A stretch of 64,000 bases of DNA from Lautropia sp. SCN 69-89 (GTDB taxonomy: Bacteria > Pseudomonadota > Gammaproteobacteria > Burkholderiales > Burkholderiaceae_E): contig MEED01000012.1 in the NCBI GenBank assembly GCA_001724855.1, positions 1 through 64,000 on the forward strand. Direction: 5' to 3'. A program made the position numbers and the translations under genes. Of the stretch, positions 48,005-58,302 are shown in pieces. The stretch's first letter is position 1, and each line of letters opens with the position of its first letter. The notes below the pieces were generated by a model, which saw nothing but the letters and a program-made list of their open reading frames with translations, was not told the DNA's origin and searched no databases.

Positions 48005-49072
48005 TCAGCCACGGCCGTAGAACTCGCTCGCCTGCCAGGCCGAGAGCAACCGACGCAGTCCGACCGCGGTGATCGCCGCCAGCGGCAGCGCGAGCAGCAC
48101 ACCGACGAATCCGAACAGCGACCCGAAGGCGAGCAGCGCGAAGATCACCGCAACCGGATGCAGCCCGATCCGCTCGCCCACCAGCCGCGGCGTCAGCCAG
48201 GTGCTCTCGACCACCTGCGCGATGCCGTAGATCGCCGAGACCCAGGCCAGGCCCGCGAGCGGCCCGAGTTGCAGCATGCCCGCCACCAGCGCGAACGCGA
48301 ACCCGGTGGCGAAGCCGAGGTACGGAATGAAGATCAGCAGGCCGCTGAGAACGCCGATCGGCAGCCAGAGCTCGAACCCGGCCACCAGCAGCGCGATCGA
48401 GAACCAGGCTGCCAGCGACAGCATGACCAGCAACTGGCCGCGCAGGTACTGGCCGAGCAGCGCGTCGGTTTCGTCGAGGACCTCGTCGATCGGCGCGACC
48501 CAGCGCGGCGGAATCAGCGTGCGCGAACGCGCCACCAGTTCCGGCCAGTCGGTGAGCAGGTAGAACAGCACCACCGGCACCAGGAACACGGTGCCGATTA
48601 CCTGCAGCGCCGCGCCCCAGCCCGATCTCGCGTACCCCAGCAGCGTGGCCAGCCAGTCTTCGCCGCTGCCGGCGAGCTGGCCGGCCAGCCACTCGCGCAG
48701 CGACGCGATGTCGAGCTTCAGCGTGAGCCCGAAGGTCTGGTTCAGCCACGGCAGCAGCCGCTCGGAGATCGAGGCCGCGAGCGCCGGGAACTGCCGGCGG
48801 ATCAGCGCGATTTCCTGCTGCGTGATCGGCACGAGGATCAGCAGGATCGCCAGCAGCGCCAGCAGCGCCACCAGGATGACCAGCAGCGCCGCGGCCAGGC
48901 GCGGGATGCGGCGCCCCTGCAGCCAGCGCACTGCCGGCGCCAGCACGTAGGCGAGGATCGCCGCCGCGACGAACGGCGTGAGGATCGGGCCGAGCGCGAC
49001 CAGCGCCCAGACCAGCAGGGCGGCGACGACGGTCCACAGCGCGGTCTGGCGCTGGCGCTCGGTCAGGGGCAT
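48005..49072 (-). CDS. AI-2E transporter (PerM/YdiK) family permease
   Basis: 355 aa from ATG 49070-49072. About eight helices, with the family pattern ALGPILTPFVAAAILAYVLA, the central soluble part, IGTVFLVPVVLFYLLTDWPE and LIFIPYLGFATGFAFALVAG. Some members are Na+/H+ antiporters and others export small molecules. Divergent from purM. Confidence 0.9.
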   Translation of the reverse strand: MPLTERQRQTALWTVVAALLVWALVALGPILTPFVAAAILAYVLAPAVRWLQGRRIPRLAAALLVILVALLALLAILLILVPITQQEIALIRRQFPALAASISERLLPWLNQTFGLTLKLDIASLREWLAGQLAGSGEDWLATLLGYARSGWGAALQVIGTVFLVPVVLFYLLTDWPELVARSRTLIPPRWVAPIDEVLDETDALLGQYLRGQLLVMLSLAAWFSIALLVAGFELWLPIGVLSGLLIFIPYLGFATGFAFALVAGMLQLGPLAGLAWVSAIYGIAQVVESTWLTPRLVGERIGLHPVAVIFALLAFGSLFGFVGVLLALPLAAITAVGLRRLLSAWQASEFYGRG

Positions 49073-49084
49073 GTCCGGAGAAGC

Positions 49085-49090
49085 TACAAT
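49085..49090 (+). promoter_or_regulatory. Possible -10 for purM
   Basis: TACAAT (5/6) in the perM-purM divergent gap, giving a predicted start near 49097 and a leader of about 89 nt before ATG 49186. No convincing -35. Confidence 0.35.
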
Positions 49091-49185
49091 CGCGTCGATG
49101 AAGGGGCGACGCCTGCCCGGCCGGGCGCGTCCAGCCCGCCATTCTATCGGCCGCCGCCGGCGTGCCATCCTCGGATCGGGTCGCC

Positions 49186-50247
49186 ATGGGTTCCACGCTG
49201 CCAGGCTCTTCGCTTTCCTACCGCGACGCCGGCGTCGACATCGACGCGGGCGACGCGCTGGTCGACCGGATCAAGCCGCTGGCCCGGCGCACGATGCGCG
49301 AGGGGGTGCTGGGCGGCATCGGGGGCTTCGGTGCGCTGTTCGAGGTGCCGAAGCGCTATCGCGAGCCGGTACTGGTCTCGGGCACCGACGGCGTGGGCAC
49401 GAAGCTCAAGCTCGCGTTCGCGCTCGACGGCCACGACACGGTCGGCATCGACCTGGTCGCGATGAGCGTCAACGACATCCTGGTCCAGGGCGCCGAGCCG
49501 CTGTTCTTCCTCGACTACTTCGCCTGCGGCAAGCTCGACGTCGACGTTGCCGCGCGCGTCGTGGGCGGCATCGCCCGCGGCTGCGAGCTCGCCGGCTGCG
49601 CGCTGATCGGCGGCGAGACGGCCGAAATGCCCGGCATGTACCCCGACGGCGAGTACGACCTGGCCGGCTTCGCGGTCGGCGCGGTCGAGAAGTCCGCGAT
49701 CATCGACGGTTCGCGCATCGCCGCCGGCGACGCAGTGCTGGGGCTCGCCTCGAGCGGCGCGCATTCGAACGGCTACTCGCTGGTGCGCCGCGTGATCGAG
49801 CGCGCCTGGGGGGCGATCGACGCGCCGCAGATGAACGACGACTTCCACGGCAGGCGCTTCGCCGACGCGGTGCTCGCGCCCACGCGCATCTACGTCCAGC
49901 CCATGCTCGGGCTGATCCGCAGCCTTCCGGTGAAGGGCATCGCGCACATCACCGGAGGCGGGCTGATCGAGAACGTTCCGCGCGTGCTTCCCGACCGGTT
50001 GCAGGCGGTGCTGCATCGCGACGCCTGGACGATGCCGCCGCTGTTCGGCTGGCTGCAGCAGCACGGCGCCATCGACGACGCCGAGATGCATCGCGTGTTC
50101 AACTGCGGCATCGGCATGGTGGTCGTCGTCGACGCTGCCGATGCCGCCGCTGCCGAGGCGATGCTCGCCGCGGCCGGCGAAACCGTCTACCGGATCGGCG
50201 AGATCGTCGAGCGGCCCGCCGGCGCAGCCGCCACCGTCGTGGACTGA
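49186..50247 (+). CDS. purM: Phosphoribosylformylglycinamidine cyclo-ligase (AIR synthetase)
   Basis: 353 aa. [20 protein letters not shown] near the start, [40 protein letters not shown] and [11 protein letters not shown]-like [15 protein letters not shown] are all PurM signatures. Fifth step of purine synthesis. ATG 49186 is preferred to GTG 49162 on family length. Confidence 0.96.
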   Translation: MGSTLPGSSLSYRDAGVDIDAGDALVDRIKPLARRTMREGVLGGIGGFGALFEVPKRYREPVLVSGTDGVGTKLKLAFALDGHDTVGIDLVAMSVNDILVQGAEPLFFLDYFACGKLDVDVAARVVGGIARGCELAGCALIGGETAEMPGMYPDGEYDLAGFAVGAVEKSAIIDGSRIAAGDAVLGLASSGAHSNGYSLVRRVIERAWGAIDAPQMNDDFHGRRFADAVLAPTRIYVQPMLGLIRSLPVKGIAHITGGGLIENVPRVLPDRLQAVLHRDAWTMPPLFGWLQQHGAIDDAEMHRVFNCGIGMVVVVDAADAAAAEAMLAAAGETVYRIGEIVERPAGAAATVVD

Positions 50248-50269
50248 CGCCGCGTCGCGGCGCGCCAGC

Positions 50270-52084
50270 ATGGCCCGCTCGCCGGCCGCCGCCTTCGCCG
50301 TCGCTTCGCTGCTCGCCGCGCTGGCCTGGGCCGCGCCGGCGTTCGCGGCCAACTACGAACTCTCGATCGACGCACCCGAGGAGCTGGTCGAACCCCTGCG
50401 CGAGCGCACGCTGCTCGGGCGCTGGCGCGAGGAGCCCGGCTTCGATCGCGAGCAGCTCCCGCTGTTCGTCGAGCGCGCGAAGGAGGAAGCCGCCGCGATC
50501 GTGCGCGCGGCCGGCTATTTCTCGGGCCGCGTCGCGGTGTCGGTGGAAGAGCCGCGCGCCGGCGGACTGCCGCGAGTGCGCATCGAGGTCGATGCGGGCG
50601 CGCGCACCACGGTGAACCGCGTCGACCTGGAGGTCGACGGACCGGCCGTGGCCCGGCAGATGCGCAAGACGCTCGTCGCGCGCTGGCCGCTTCCCGAAGG
50701 GGCGTTCTTCCGCAGCGACGAATGGGAGCAGGGCAAGAGGCTGCTGCTCGACATCCTGCAGCAACACGGCTTCGTGCGCGCGCGCATCGTCGCGAGCCGC
50801 GCCGAGGTCGATCCGCGGCTCACGGCGGCCTCGCTGTCGCTGCGCATCGACACCGGTCCGCGACTCGCGTTCGGACCGACCACGATCAAGGGGCTGGCGC
50901 GCTACGACCGCTCGATCGTCGAGGCGCTGGTGCCGTGGGAGGCGGCCGGCGACGGCGGGGCCGGCGAGGGCGGGGCCGGCGAGGGCGATCCGTACAGCTT
51001 CGAACAGTTGCTCGCGCTGCAGGGGCGGCTGCGGGCCTCGGGCTACTTCGACGGCGTGAGCGTGCTGCCCGATCTCGCCGCGGTCGAGGCCGATCCGGCG
51101 CGCAGCACGGTGCCGGTGATCGTCGAGCTCACCGAGCGCAAGACGCAGCGCGCGATGTTCGGCGTCGGCTACAGCACCGACGAGGGTCCGCGCGGCCTGC
51201 TCGGCTACGAGCACCACAACCTGCTGGGCCGTGGCTGGCAACTCGAATCCGGCCTGCTGTGGCAGGCGGTGCGCCGGCGCGTGTTCGCCAGCGTACGCAC
51301 GCCGCAGCAGGCGAGCGGCCACTACTACCAGACCGGAGCGCGCATCGAGCGGCTGGACGTCCAGGGCGAGCTGACCGACAAGCGCACGCTGTTCGTCGGC
51401 CAGGGCAAGCACGCCGAGGACACCGAGATCTTCGTCTCGCTGCAGTACCAGCTGGAGCAGCGCACACTGCCGCTGTCGGCCACCGACGACGGGCGGCGCG
51501 CACTCACGCTCGGCTATGCGTGGAACCGCCGCCGCCTCGACTCGACGGTGGATCCGCGCTCGGGCTATTCGATCAGCGCGCAGGTGTCGGGCGCAGCGCG
51601 CGGGCTGGGCAGCGACCGCAGCTTCGCGCGGCTGTATGCGCGGGTGATGCGCTTCTGGCCGATGCCCCGGCAGTCGGTGCTCGGCGACGGCCTGTTGATC
51701 GGGATGGTGGAGGCCGGTTACGTGCTGGCCACTTCGCGCCAGGATATCCCGTCGGAGAACCTGTTCCGCACCGGCGGCGCGCAATCGATCCGCGGCTACG
51801 ACTACCTGTCGCTCGGCGTGCCCGAGGCCGGCGCGATCGTCGGCGGCCGCGTACTCGCGCTCGGAAGCCTCGAGTACCAGCACCCGATCGCGCCGAAGTG
51901 GTACGGCGCGGCGTTCATCGACATGGGCGACGCGGCCGACCGCTGGGTCGACTACCGAGCGGTACGAGGTTACGGCGCAGGGGTGCGCTGGCGCTCGCCG
52001 GTCGGGCCGGTCAGCCTGGACCTCGCCTATGGTCAGGCGGTGCATCGCTGGCGGCTGCACCTTTCGGTGGGGTACGCGTTCTGA
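50270..52084 (+). CDS. tamA: Translocation and assembly module outer-membrane component TamA
   Basis: 604 aa. A signal peptide (cleavage near AFAANYEL), POTRA domains to about residue 300, and a C-terminal Omp85 barrel with the RTGGAQSIRGYDYLSLG motif (VRGY-type) and final aromatic SVGYAF. It partners TamB in outer-membrane protein or lipid handling. A Gly/Glu tandem repeat (GDGGAGEGGAGEGDPY, about 227-243) interrupts the last POTRA domain. Confidence 0.93.
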   Translation: MARSPAAAFAVASLLAALAWAAPAFAANYELSIDAPEELVEPLRERTLLGRWREEPGFDREQLPLFVERAKEEAAAIVRAAGYFSGRVAVSVEEPRAGGLPRVRIEVDAGARTTVNRVDLEVDGPAVARQMRKTLVARWPLPEGAFFRSDEWEQGKRLLLDILQQHGFVRARIVASRAEVDPRLTAASLSLRIDTGPRLAFGPTTIKGLARYDRSIVEALVPWEAAGDGGAGEGGAGEGDPYSFEQLLALQGRLRASGYFDGVSVLPDLAAVEADPARSTVPVIVELTERKTQRAMFGVGYSTDEGPRGLLGYEHHNLLGRGWQLESGLLWQAVRRRVFASVRTPQQASGHYYQTGARIERLDVQGELTDKRTLFVGQGKHAEDTEIFVSLQYQLEQRTLPLSATDDGRRALTLGYAWNRRRLDSTVDPRSGYSISAQVSGAARGLGSDRSFARLYARVMRFWPMPRQSVLGDGLLIGMVEAGYVLATSRQDIPSENLFRTGGAQSIRGYDYLSLGVPEAGAIVGGRVLALGSLEYQHPIAPKWYGAAFIDMGDAADRWVDYRAVRGYGAGVRWRSPVGPVSLDLAYGQAVHRWRLHLSVGYAF

Positions 52085-55000
52085 TGGCCGAGCCCGCGCC
52101 GAAGCCGCCGAAGCCGCCGCGGCCGCCGCGGCCGCTGGCGCGCCTGGCCGGCGCATTGCTGTCGGCCGTGCTGCTCCTTGCCGCCGCGTTGCTGTGGTGG
52201 GCGGGCCAGACCACGTCGTTCGTGAACTGGGCGCTGGCGCGGGCGGTGGCCGCGAGCAACGGGGCGCTGCAGGTGGGCGCAGCGCGCGGCACGCTGCTCG
52301 ACGGCGTGCGCGTCGAGCGGCTCGCCTGGCGCGACGCCGAGCGCGAGATCGAACTTCGCGGGGTTTCGCTCGCCTGGCGGCCCGCGGCCCTGCTGGGCAG
52401 TCGCCTGCACTTCACGCGCATCGAGGTCGCCAGCGTATCGATTCGCCTGCCCGGCGAAGCGGCGGCACCGGCGCTGCCGCCGTCGCTCGCGCTGCCGCTG
52501 GAGGTGGCGGTGGATGCGCTGGGCGTCGGCGAGCTGCAGCTCGTGCAGCCGGCGCAGGCGCCGTTCGAGCTGCGACGGCTGGCGTTCTCCGGTCGATACG
52601 CAGGCGGCGCCTACCGGGTCGTTCACCTGTCGGCCGATGCGCCGCAGTGGGGCGAGGCCCGGCTCGAAGGCCGGATCGGCGACAGCGCGCCGTTCGCGCT
52701 CGAGCTGACTGCGCGGCTGGCGCCGCGGCTGGAAGAATGGGGACCGCTGCCGCAGGTCCGCGTGCTGGCCGACGGCACGCTCGACGACTTCGCCGTGGCC
52801 GCGCAGGCGCTGCCGCCGCCCGGCGCCACCGACGCGCAGGCGCCCGCCCCGGTGTGGATCGGACTGGACACGCGCGTGCGACCTTTCGCGGAACGCCTGG
52901 CGCAGCGTTTCGCGCCGATCGAGTTGACGCTCGATGCGGTCGAGCCCGCGCAGCTCGGGCTTGCCGATGCGCCGCGCGCCCGCGTCAGCGGCTCGGCGAC
53001 GATCCTCGTCGGCGACGCGCAGATCGAAGGCCGGCTCGCGCTGCGCAATGCGCTGCCCGGCCTCGTCGACCGGCGCGCGCTGCCGCTCGCGGCGATCGAG
53101 ACCGGGTTCGCGGTGTCGCCGACCCGGCTCACACTCACCGGCCTGCGCGCCACGCCGGCCGGCGGCGGCACCCTGACGGGGGAGGCCAGCGTCGACCTGG
53201 AGCGCCAGCGGGTGCTGTTCGGGCGCTCGCTGCCGGAGATCGCCACGCAACTCGCGCTGCGCGACGTCGACCTGTCGCAGCTCGCGAGCGGGCTCGCGAA
53301 GACGCGACTGGCCGGCACGGTGAAGGTGGACGGCACCACTGTCGATCTCGATCTCGCCGATGCGACCCGGCGCGGAATCTCGGCCAGCGCGCTCGCGCGC
53401 ATCGACGCGGCGCAGCTGCGCGTCGAACGCGCGCGGCTCGACACACCGGCGGGCAGCGTCTCGGCGCGCGGCAGCACGGCGCTCGCCGCGCCGTGGAAGA
53501 TCGACCTCGAAGGCGAGTTCAGCGAGATCGACCCCGCAGGTGCGTTCGCATTGCGCACGGCGTTCGGCGCGTCGGCGGCGAGCGCCGGCGCCGACCTGCC
53601 CGAGTCGTGGACCGCGCATGCGCACGGGCGCCTCACGGGCCGATGGGCCGCACAGGGCACCGCCTGGCCGGACCCGCAGCTCCACACCCGGCTGGCGATC
53701 GAGCGCGGCCAGCTCGACGGCGAGCCGCTGCAGCTCGACTGGCGTGGCGAGGTATCGCGCGAACGGGTCGCGCAGGTGGCGCTCGCGCTCGCGTTCGGCG
53801 ACTTGCGCGCCGACGCGCGCGGCAGCCTGGGCACGCCCGGCGACCGGCTGCGCTTTTCGCTGCGCGCCGGCTCGCTGGCTCGGCTCGATCCGCGCGCTGC
53901 AGGGGCGGCGAGCGCGAGCGGCGAACTCTCGGGTGGCTGGAGCCGGGGAGCGAGCCTCGGGGTGGTGGCCGACGTGGAGGGCAGGCAGTTGCGCTGGAGC
54001 GGCGAGACGCTGCGCATCGGCTCGCTGTCGGGTCGCGTCGAGCTGCCGGACCTGCACGCTGGCCGCGTGGCGGTGCGACTCGAGGCGCGCGCGCTGGCGG
54101 TGGCCGGCCGCGATTTCGATCGCGCCAGCACGCGCATCGACGGTGAGGTCGGTGGGCACACGATGCGGCTCGAGCTCACCGGCTCCCAGGCGCACGTGCA
54201 GGCCGCGGCGCACGGCGCGCTGCTGCAGGGAAGCGACGGCGACTGGCGCTGGAGCGGCAGCCTCGACGAGCTGGTCGCAGCGGCGCCGCTGTCGATACGG
54301 CTGCAGGCGCCCGCGGCGCTTGTGGCCGAGGCGCGCGGATTCACGCTCGGCGACGCGGCGCTGCAGGTCGACGGCGGCAGCGTGCGCATCGCCACGCTCG
54401 GCTGGCGCGACGGCGCGCTGCAGACGCGGGGCGAGGCGAGCGAATTGCCGCTGGCCCGCTGGGCGGAGCGATTCGCGGGGCCGCAGGCGCTGCCGGCGGG
54501 CGCGCAGATCGACGACCTTCGCCTGCGCGGCAGCTGGGATCTCTCCGGCGACTCGCTGCAGGCGCCCAGCGGCCGGCTGAGCCTGCGCATCGACGTGGAC
54601 GAGGCAGCCGGGAGTCGCGGCGAAGCCGAGATCCGGCTCGACCGGGGTCGGCTGGACGGCTCGATCGACATGCGCGTGCCGACGCTGGGATTCGCCAATC
54701 GCCTGATCGGCCCGGAATGGGCGGCCGCCGGCCGCTTGCACTTTGCCGGCACGGTGGGCGGCACCGTCGCACGGCCCAGGCTGCAGGGGGACCTCGAAGG
54801 CAGCGAGCTGGCGCTGGTGCAGCGTGCGATGGGCTGGCGCCTGGCCAACGGCACCCTGTCGGCGCGTTTCGACGGCGACCGACTCGCGCTCGATGCGCTC
54901 AGGCTGGAATCGGGCTCCGGATCGATCACGATGAGCGGGCAGCTGCTGCTCGACGGGATGCACGGCGGGTTCGTCCTGCGCGCCGACCGGCTGCCGGTGC

Positions 55001-56001
55001 CGATCGGCCCGGGCCAGCGGGTGGTGCTGTCGGGCAACACCGGGATCGCCAGCAGCGGGTCGCGCCTGGAATGGAAGGGCGACATCCGCGCCGACGAGGG
55101 CCTGATCGAATTGCGCGGCGGCGAGGCGCCGACGCTGCCCGACGACGTGGTGATCGTCGATCGAAGCGCGCCGTCCGACGGGGCGCAGAAAACGAGCGAG
55201 GCCGCGAGCCGCGGCTTCGCGATCGGGGCCGACCTGAACCTCGATCTCGGCGAGCGATTGCGCGTGCGCGGCAGCGGCGTCGACGTGCTGCTGGCCGGGA
55301 GCCTGAACCTGCGCGGCACGCTGCCCGCGGCGCCGCGCGCCTACGGCACGGTGCGCGTGAAGCGCGGCACCTATTCGGCCTATGGCCAGCAGCTCGAGAT
55401 CGAGCGCGGCGAGGTCGTCTTCAACGGCCCGCTCGACAACCCGGTGCTCGACATCGTCGCGATGCGGCGCAACCAGCCCGTCGAAGCCGGGGTCGCGCTC
55501 ACGGGCACCGTGCTGTCTCCACGCCTGCGGCTGGTCTCGTCGCCGGACGTGCCCGATTCGCAGAAACTGTCGTGGCTGGTGCTCGGCGTCGGGCTCGACG
55601 AGGTGAACACCGCGGGGCAGGGTGCGGCGCTGCAGGCTGCCGCCGCCACGCTGTTCGGCAGCAACGACGGCGGCCTCTCGGCGGGGCTGGCCGGCGCGCT
55701 CGGCCTGGACATCCTGACCGTGCGCAGCGCGGGCGCCGCGAGCGTCTTCGACCCGAACTTCGGCGCCGCTTTCCCGGGCCAGGCGACCACCGGCGGGGTG
55801 CCGGTGGGCACCGTGTCGCAGAACGTGGTCGCGATCGGCAAGCGGCTCGGCTCGCGAGTATTCGTCACCTACGAACAGGGGCTGCGCGGCATCTGGAACA
55901 TCCTGCGGATCCAGTACGACATCACCCATCGGCTGTCGATCCGCGCGCAGGCCGGCACCGACAGCGCGCTCGACATGCTGTACTTCTATTCGTTCGACTG
56001 A
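52084..56001 (+). CDS. tamB: Translocation and assembly module inner-membrane component TamB
   Basis: 1305 aa. A Pro/Lys-rich cytoplasmic start (PAPKPPKPPRPPRPL), one membrane helix (GALLSAVLLLAAALLWWAG), a very long periplasmic beta-helix-like region, and the C-terminal DUF490 domain ending VFVTYEQGLRGIWNILRIQY. The AsmA/TamB group bridges the periplasm, probably as a lipid conduit. ATG 52084 shares its A with the tamA stop (TGATG). Confidence 0.94.
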   Translation: MAEPAPKPPKPPRPPRPLARLAGALLSAVLLLAAALLWWAGQTTSFVNWALARAVAASNGALQVGAARGTLLDGVRVERLAWRDAEREIELRGVSLAWRPAALLGSRLHFTRIEVASVSIRLPGEAAAPALPPSLALPLEVAVDALGVGELQLVQPAQAPFELRRLAFSGRYAGGAYRVVHLSADAPQWGEARLEGRIGDSAPFALELTARLAPRLEEWGPLPQVRVLADGTLDDFAVAAQALPPPGATDAQAPAPVWIGLDTRVRPFAERLAQRFAPIELTLDAVEPAQLGLADAPRARVSGSATILVGDAQIEGRLALRNALPGLVDRRALPLAAIETGFAVSPTRLTLTGLRATPAGGGTLTGEASVDLERQRVLFGRSLPEIATQLALRDVDLSQLASGLAKTRLAGTVKVDGTTVDLDLADATRRGISASALARIDAAQLRVERARLDTPAGSVSARGSTALAAPWKIDLEGEFSEIDPAGAFALRTAFGASAASAGADLPESWTAHAHGRLTGRWAAQGTAWPDPQLHTRLAIERGQLDGEPLQLDWRGEVSRERVAQVALALAFGDLRADARGSLGTPGDRLRFSLRAGSLARLDPRAAGAASASGELSGGWSRGASLGVVADVEGRQLRWSGETLRIGSLSGRVELPDLHAGRVAVRLEARALAVAGRDFDRASTRIDGEVGGHTMRLELTGSQAHVQAAAHGALLQGSDGDWRWSGSLDELVAAAPLSIRLQAPAALVAEARGFTLGDAALQVDGGSVRIATLGWRDGALQTRGEASELPLARWAERFAGPQALPAGAQIDDLRLRGSWDLSGDSLQAPSGRLSLRIDVDEAAGSRGEAEIRLDRGRLDGSIDMRVPTLGFANRLIGPEWAAAGRLHFAGTVGGTVARPRLQGDLEGSELALVQRAMGWRLANGTLSARFDGDRLALDALRLESGSGSITMSGQLLLDGMHGGFVLRADRLPVPIGPGQRVVLSGNTGIASSGSRLEWKGDIRADEGLIELRGGEAPTLPDDVVIVDRSAPSDGAQKTSEAASRGFAIGADLNLDLGERLRVRGSGVDVLLAGSLNLRGTLPAAPRAYGTVRVKRGTYSAYGQQLEIERGEVVFNGPLDNPVLDIVAMRRNQPVEAGVALTGTVLSPRLRLVSSPDVPDSQKLSWLVLGVGLDEVNTAGQGAALQAAAATLFGSNDGGLSAGLAGALGLDILTVRSAGAASVFDPNFGAAFPGQATTGGVPVGTVSQNVVAIGKRLGSRVFVTYEQGLRGIWNILRIQYDITHRLSIRAQAGTDSALDMLYFYSFD

Positions 56002-56014
56002 ACGGGCCCTGGGC

Positions 56015-57010
56015 TCAGGCCTGCCAGGCGCGACGCAGCACCTCGAGCACCTGCGTCGCGGCGTCGTGGCGCAGGCAATCGACCACGACACGATCCGGCA
56101 TCGCGCGAAGCCAGGTCAGTTGCCGCTTGGCGAGCTGGCGCGTCGCCGCGATGCCGGCCTCGATCAACGGCTCGATGCGCGCTTCGCCCGCATCCAGCCA
56201 GGCCCACGCCTGCCGGTAGCCGACGCAGCGCATCGACGGAAGATCGGCCGACAGGTCGCCGCGCGCACGCAGCGCGCGCACCTCGTCGAGCAGCCCTGCG
56301 GCGATCATTGCGCGAAAGCGCGCGGCGATCCGTTCATGCAGCGCGGCGCGCGTCGAGGGCTCGAGGGCGACGTGCAGGAAACGCTGCGATGCCGGGCCTT
56401 CGAGACCCTCGGGCGCCATGGACGATGGCGAACGGTCGCCCCTGCCGCGGCGGGCGGAAGCCAGCCATTCCGACATCGGTCGGCCGCTCGATTCGAAGAC
56501 CTCGAGCGCGCGCTGGATGCGCTGCGCGTCGCCGGGCTCGAGGCGCGCGGCGGTAACCGGATCGACCTGCGCGAGCCGCGCGTGCAGCGCCGGCCAGCCG
56601 AGCGTGCGCGCCTCGTCCTCGAGCCGGCGGCGCAGCGCCGGGTCGGCGCCCGGCAACGGATGCAGCCCTTCGACGAGCGCGCGCGCGTACAGCATCGTGC
56701 CGCCGACGAGCAGCGGCAGCCGGCCGCGCGCGCGGATCTGCGCGATCGCCGCGCGCGCGTCGGCGACGAAGCGCGCTGCAGAGTAGCTCTCGCGCGGATC
56801 GACGATGTCGACCAGGTGATGCGGCACGGCGGCGCGCTCGGCGGCGCCCGGCTTCGCGGTGCCGATGTCCATGCCGCGATAGACCTGTGCCGAGTCGACC
56901 GTGACGATCTCGATCGGCAGGCGCTCGGCCAGCGCCATCGCGACCGCGCTCTTGCCCGAGGCGGTCGGTCCGAGCAGCAGCGCGAGCGGTGCCTCGCGCT
57001 CGACGTGCAT
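56015..57010 (-). CDS. miaA: tRNA dimethylallyltransferase
   Basis: 331 aa. P-loop [20 protein letters not shown] (residues 10-29), then [31 protein letters not shown] and [15 protein letters not shown]. It puts the isopentenyl group on A37 of tRNAs that read UNN codons. The ATG overlaps the MFS pump stop by one base and the gene faces tamB, 13 bp away. Confidence 0.96.
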   Translation of the reverse strand: MHVEREAPLALLLGPTASGKSAVAMALAERLPIEIVTVDSAQVYRGMDIGTAKPGAAERAAVPHHLVDIVDPRESYSAARFVADARAAIAQIRARGRLPLLVGGTMLYARALVEGLHPLPGADPALRRRLEDEARTLGWPALHARLAQVDPVTAARLEPGDAQRIQRALEVFESSGRPMSEWLASARRGRGDRSPSSMAPEGLEGPASQRFLHVALEPSTRAALHERIAARFRAMIAAGLLDEVRALRARGDLSADLPSMRCVGYRQAWAWLDAGEARIEPLIEAGIAATRQLAKRQLTWLRAMPDRVVVDCLRHDAATQVLEVLRRAWQA

Positions 57011-58299
57011 CACGCGCCCTTCGCGCTTGCGTCCGCGCCGGCTGCGGTGCCGTGGACGGTGCCCGCGCCGGCGACGGCGCTGCCGGCGGCACTGCCGATC
57101 GCCACGCCGCGCTCGTGTCTGAGCAGCAGTGCGGTGGCCAGCGCAGTGAAGGTGGTGCAGGCGCCCACGCCCAGTGCGAGCGGCCGCGTAGTACCGTCGT
57201 GCAGCGCGCCCACCGCCCAGCCCGCGGCGGCCGCCACTGCAAGCATTGCGAAACCCATCAGCGCGGCCGCTGCGCCGGCCATCCGCGGGAACGGATCGAT
57301 CGCTCCCGTCTGGCAGGACGGCTGGATGAAGCCGTGCGCGGTCATCACCAGGAACATCGGTACCAGCACCGCGGCGAGCGTGCGTACCTCGGCGAGCGCG
57401 AAGGCAGTCATCGCGGTGCCGGCCGCGAACGCGAGTGCGGCGCCCGCGCGGATCGAGCCGACCAGCCCCAGGCGGCCGAGCAGCGGGCGCAGCGCCATCG
57501 TGCCCAGCAGATACCCCGAGGCGACCAGCGCGTAGGCGATACCGAAGCGTTGAGCCGGCAGCCCGTAGATCCCGATCAGCACGAACGACGACGCCGAGAT
57601 GAAGCAGAACAGCGCGCTGTAGCTGCCGGTGACCGGCAGCGCGTACGACCAGAAGCGCCGCGACGCGGCGATGCGCGCATAGTTGCGCGCGAGTGCGCGC
57701 AGGTCGGTCGCCGATGCGTTGCGGTGGCGGTTCGTCTCCGGCAGCGCGCGCACCGCGGCGGCGAGCAGGATCGCGCCGAGCAGCGTGAGCGCGGCGAAGT
57801 TCGCGCGCCAACCCGTCAGCGCCTGCAGCAGGCCTCCGACGACCGGTCCGGCGATCGGCGCAGTGCCCATCCAGGTGAGCGCGCGGGCCAGCACGCGCGC
57901 GCCGGCTTCGGCCTCGTACAGATCGCGTACGATCGCGCGTGCGCACACCACGGTGCAGCACACGCCGATCGCCTGCAGCACTCGCGCGACGATCAGCACC
58001 GCGAGCGACGGGGCGATCATGCCGGCCAGCGATGCGCCGACGTAGAGCGCACAGCCTGCCAGCGCCACCGGGCGGCGGCCGAAGCGATCGGACAGTGGTC
58101 CGGCGATCAGCTGGCTGGCCGCGAAGCCGGCCAGGAACGCCGACAGCGTGAGCTGCACCGACGAGACCGATCCCGAGAAGTGCTCGCGCAGCGCCGGCAG
58201 CGACGCGAGGTAGAGGTCGGTCGACAGCGGCTGCAGCGCCAGGAAACCGGTGAGCAGGAAAAGCAGTGCCGTCGAAGCGTCGGTGCCGGGACGTCGCAT
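57010..58299 (-). CDS. bcr: Bcr/CflA-family multidrug efflux MFS transporter
   Basis: 429 aa with 12 helices. [20 protein letters not shown] in helix 1 and [20 protein letters not shown] (MFS motif A) mark the drug:H+ antiporter-1 Bcr group. Probable efflux of bicyclomycin-like or other drugs; substrate not readable. The C-terminal tail is Ala/Gly-rich. Starts 3 bp after mutL. Confidence 0.9.
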   Translation of the reverse strand: MRRPGTDASTALLFLLTGFLALQPLSTDLYLASLPALREHFSGSVSSVQLTLSAFLAGFAASQLIAGPLSDRFGRRPVALAGCALYVGASLAGMIAPSLAVLIVARVLQAIGVCCTVVCARAIVRDLYEAEAGARVLARALTWMGTAPIAGPVVGGLLQALTGWRANFAALTLLGAILLAAAVRALPETNRHRNASATDLRALARNYARIAASRRFWSYALPVTGSYSALFCFISASSFVLIGIYGLPAQRFGIAYALVASGYLLGTMALRPLLGRLGLVGSIRAGAALAFAAGTAMTAFALAEVRTLAAVLVPMFLVMTAHGFIQPSCQTGAIDPFPRMAGAAAALMGFAMLAVAAAAGWAVGALHDGTTRPLALGVGACTTFTALATALLLRHERGVAIGSAAGSAVAGAGTVHGTAAGADASAKGA

Positions 58300-58302
58300 C
58301 GT

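Noticed and set aside
52033-56091. A 1352-codon minus-strand frame opposite tamB
   Set aside because: Antisense shadow caused by codon bias in a GC-rich genome; tamB on the plus strand has clear family features throughout.
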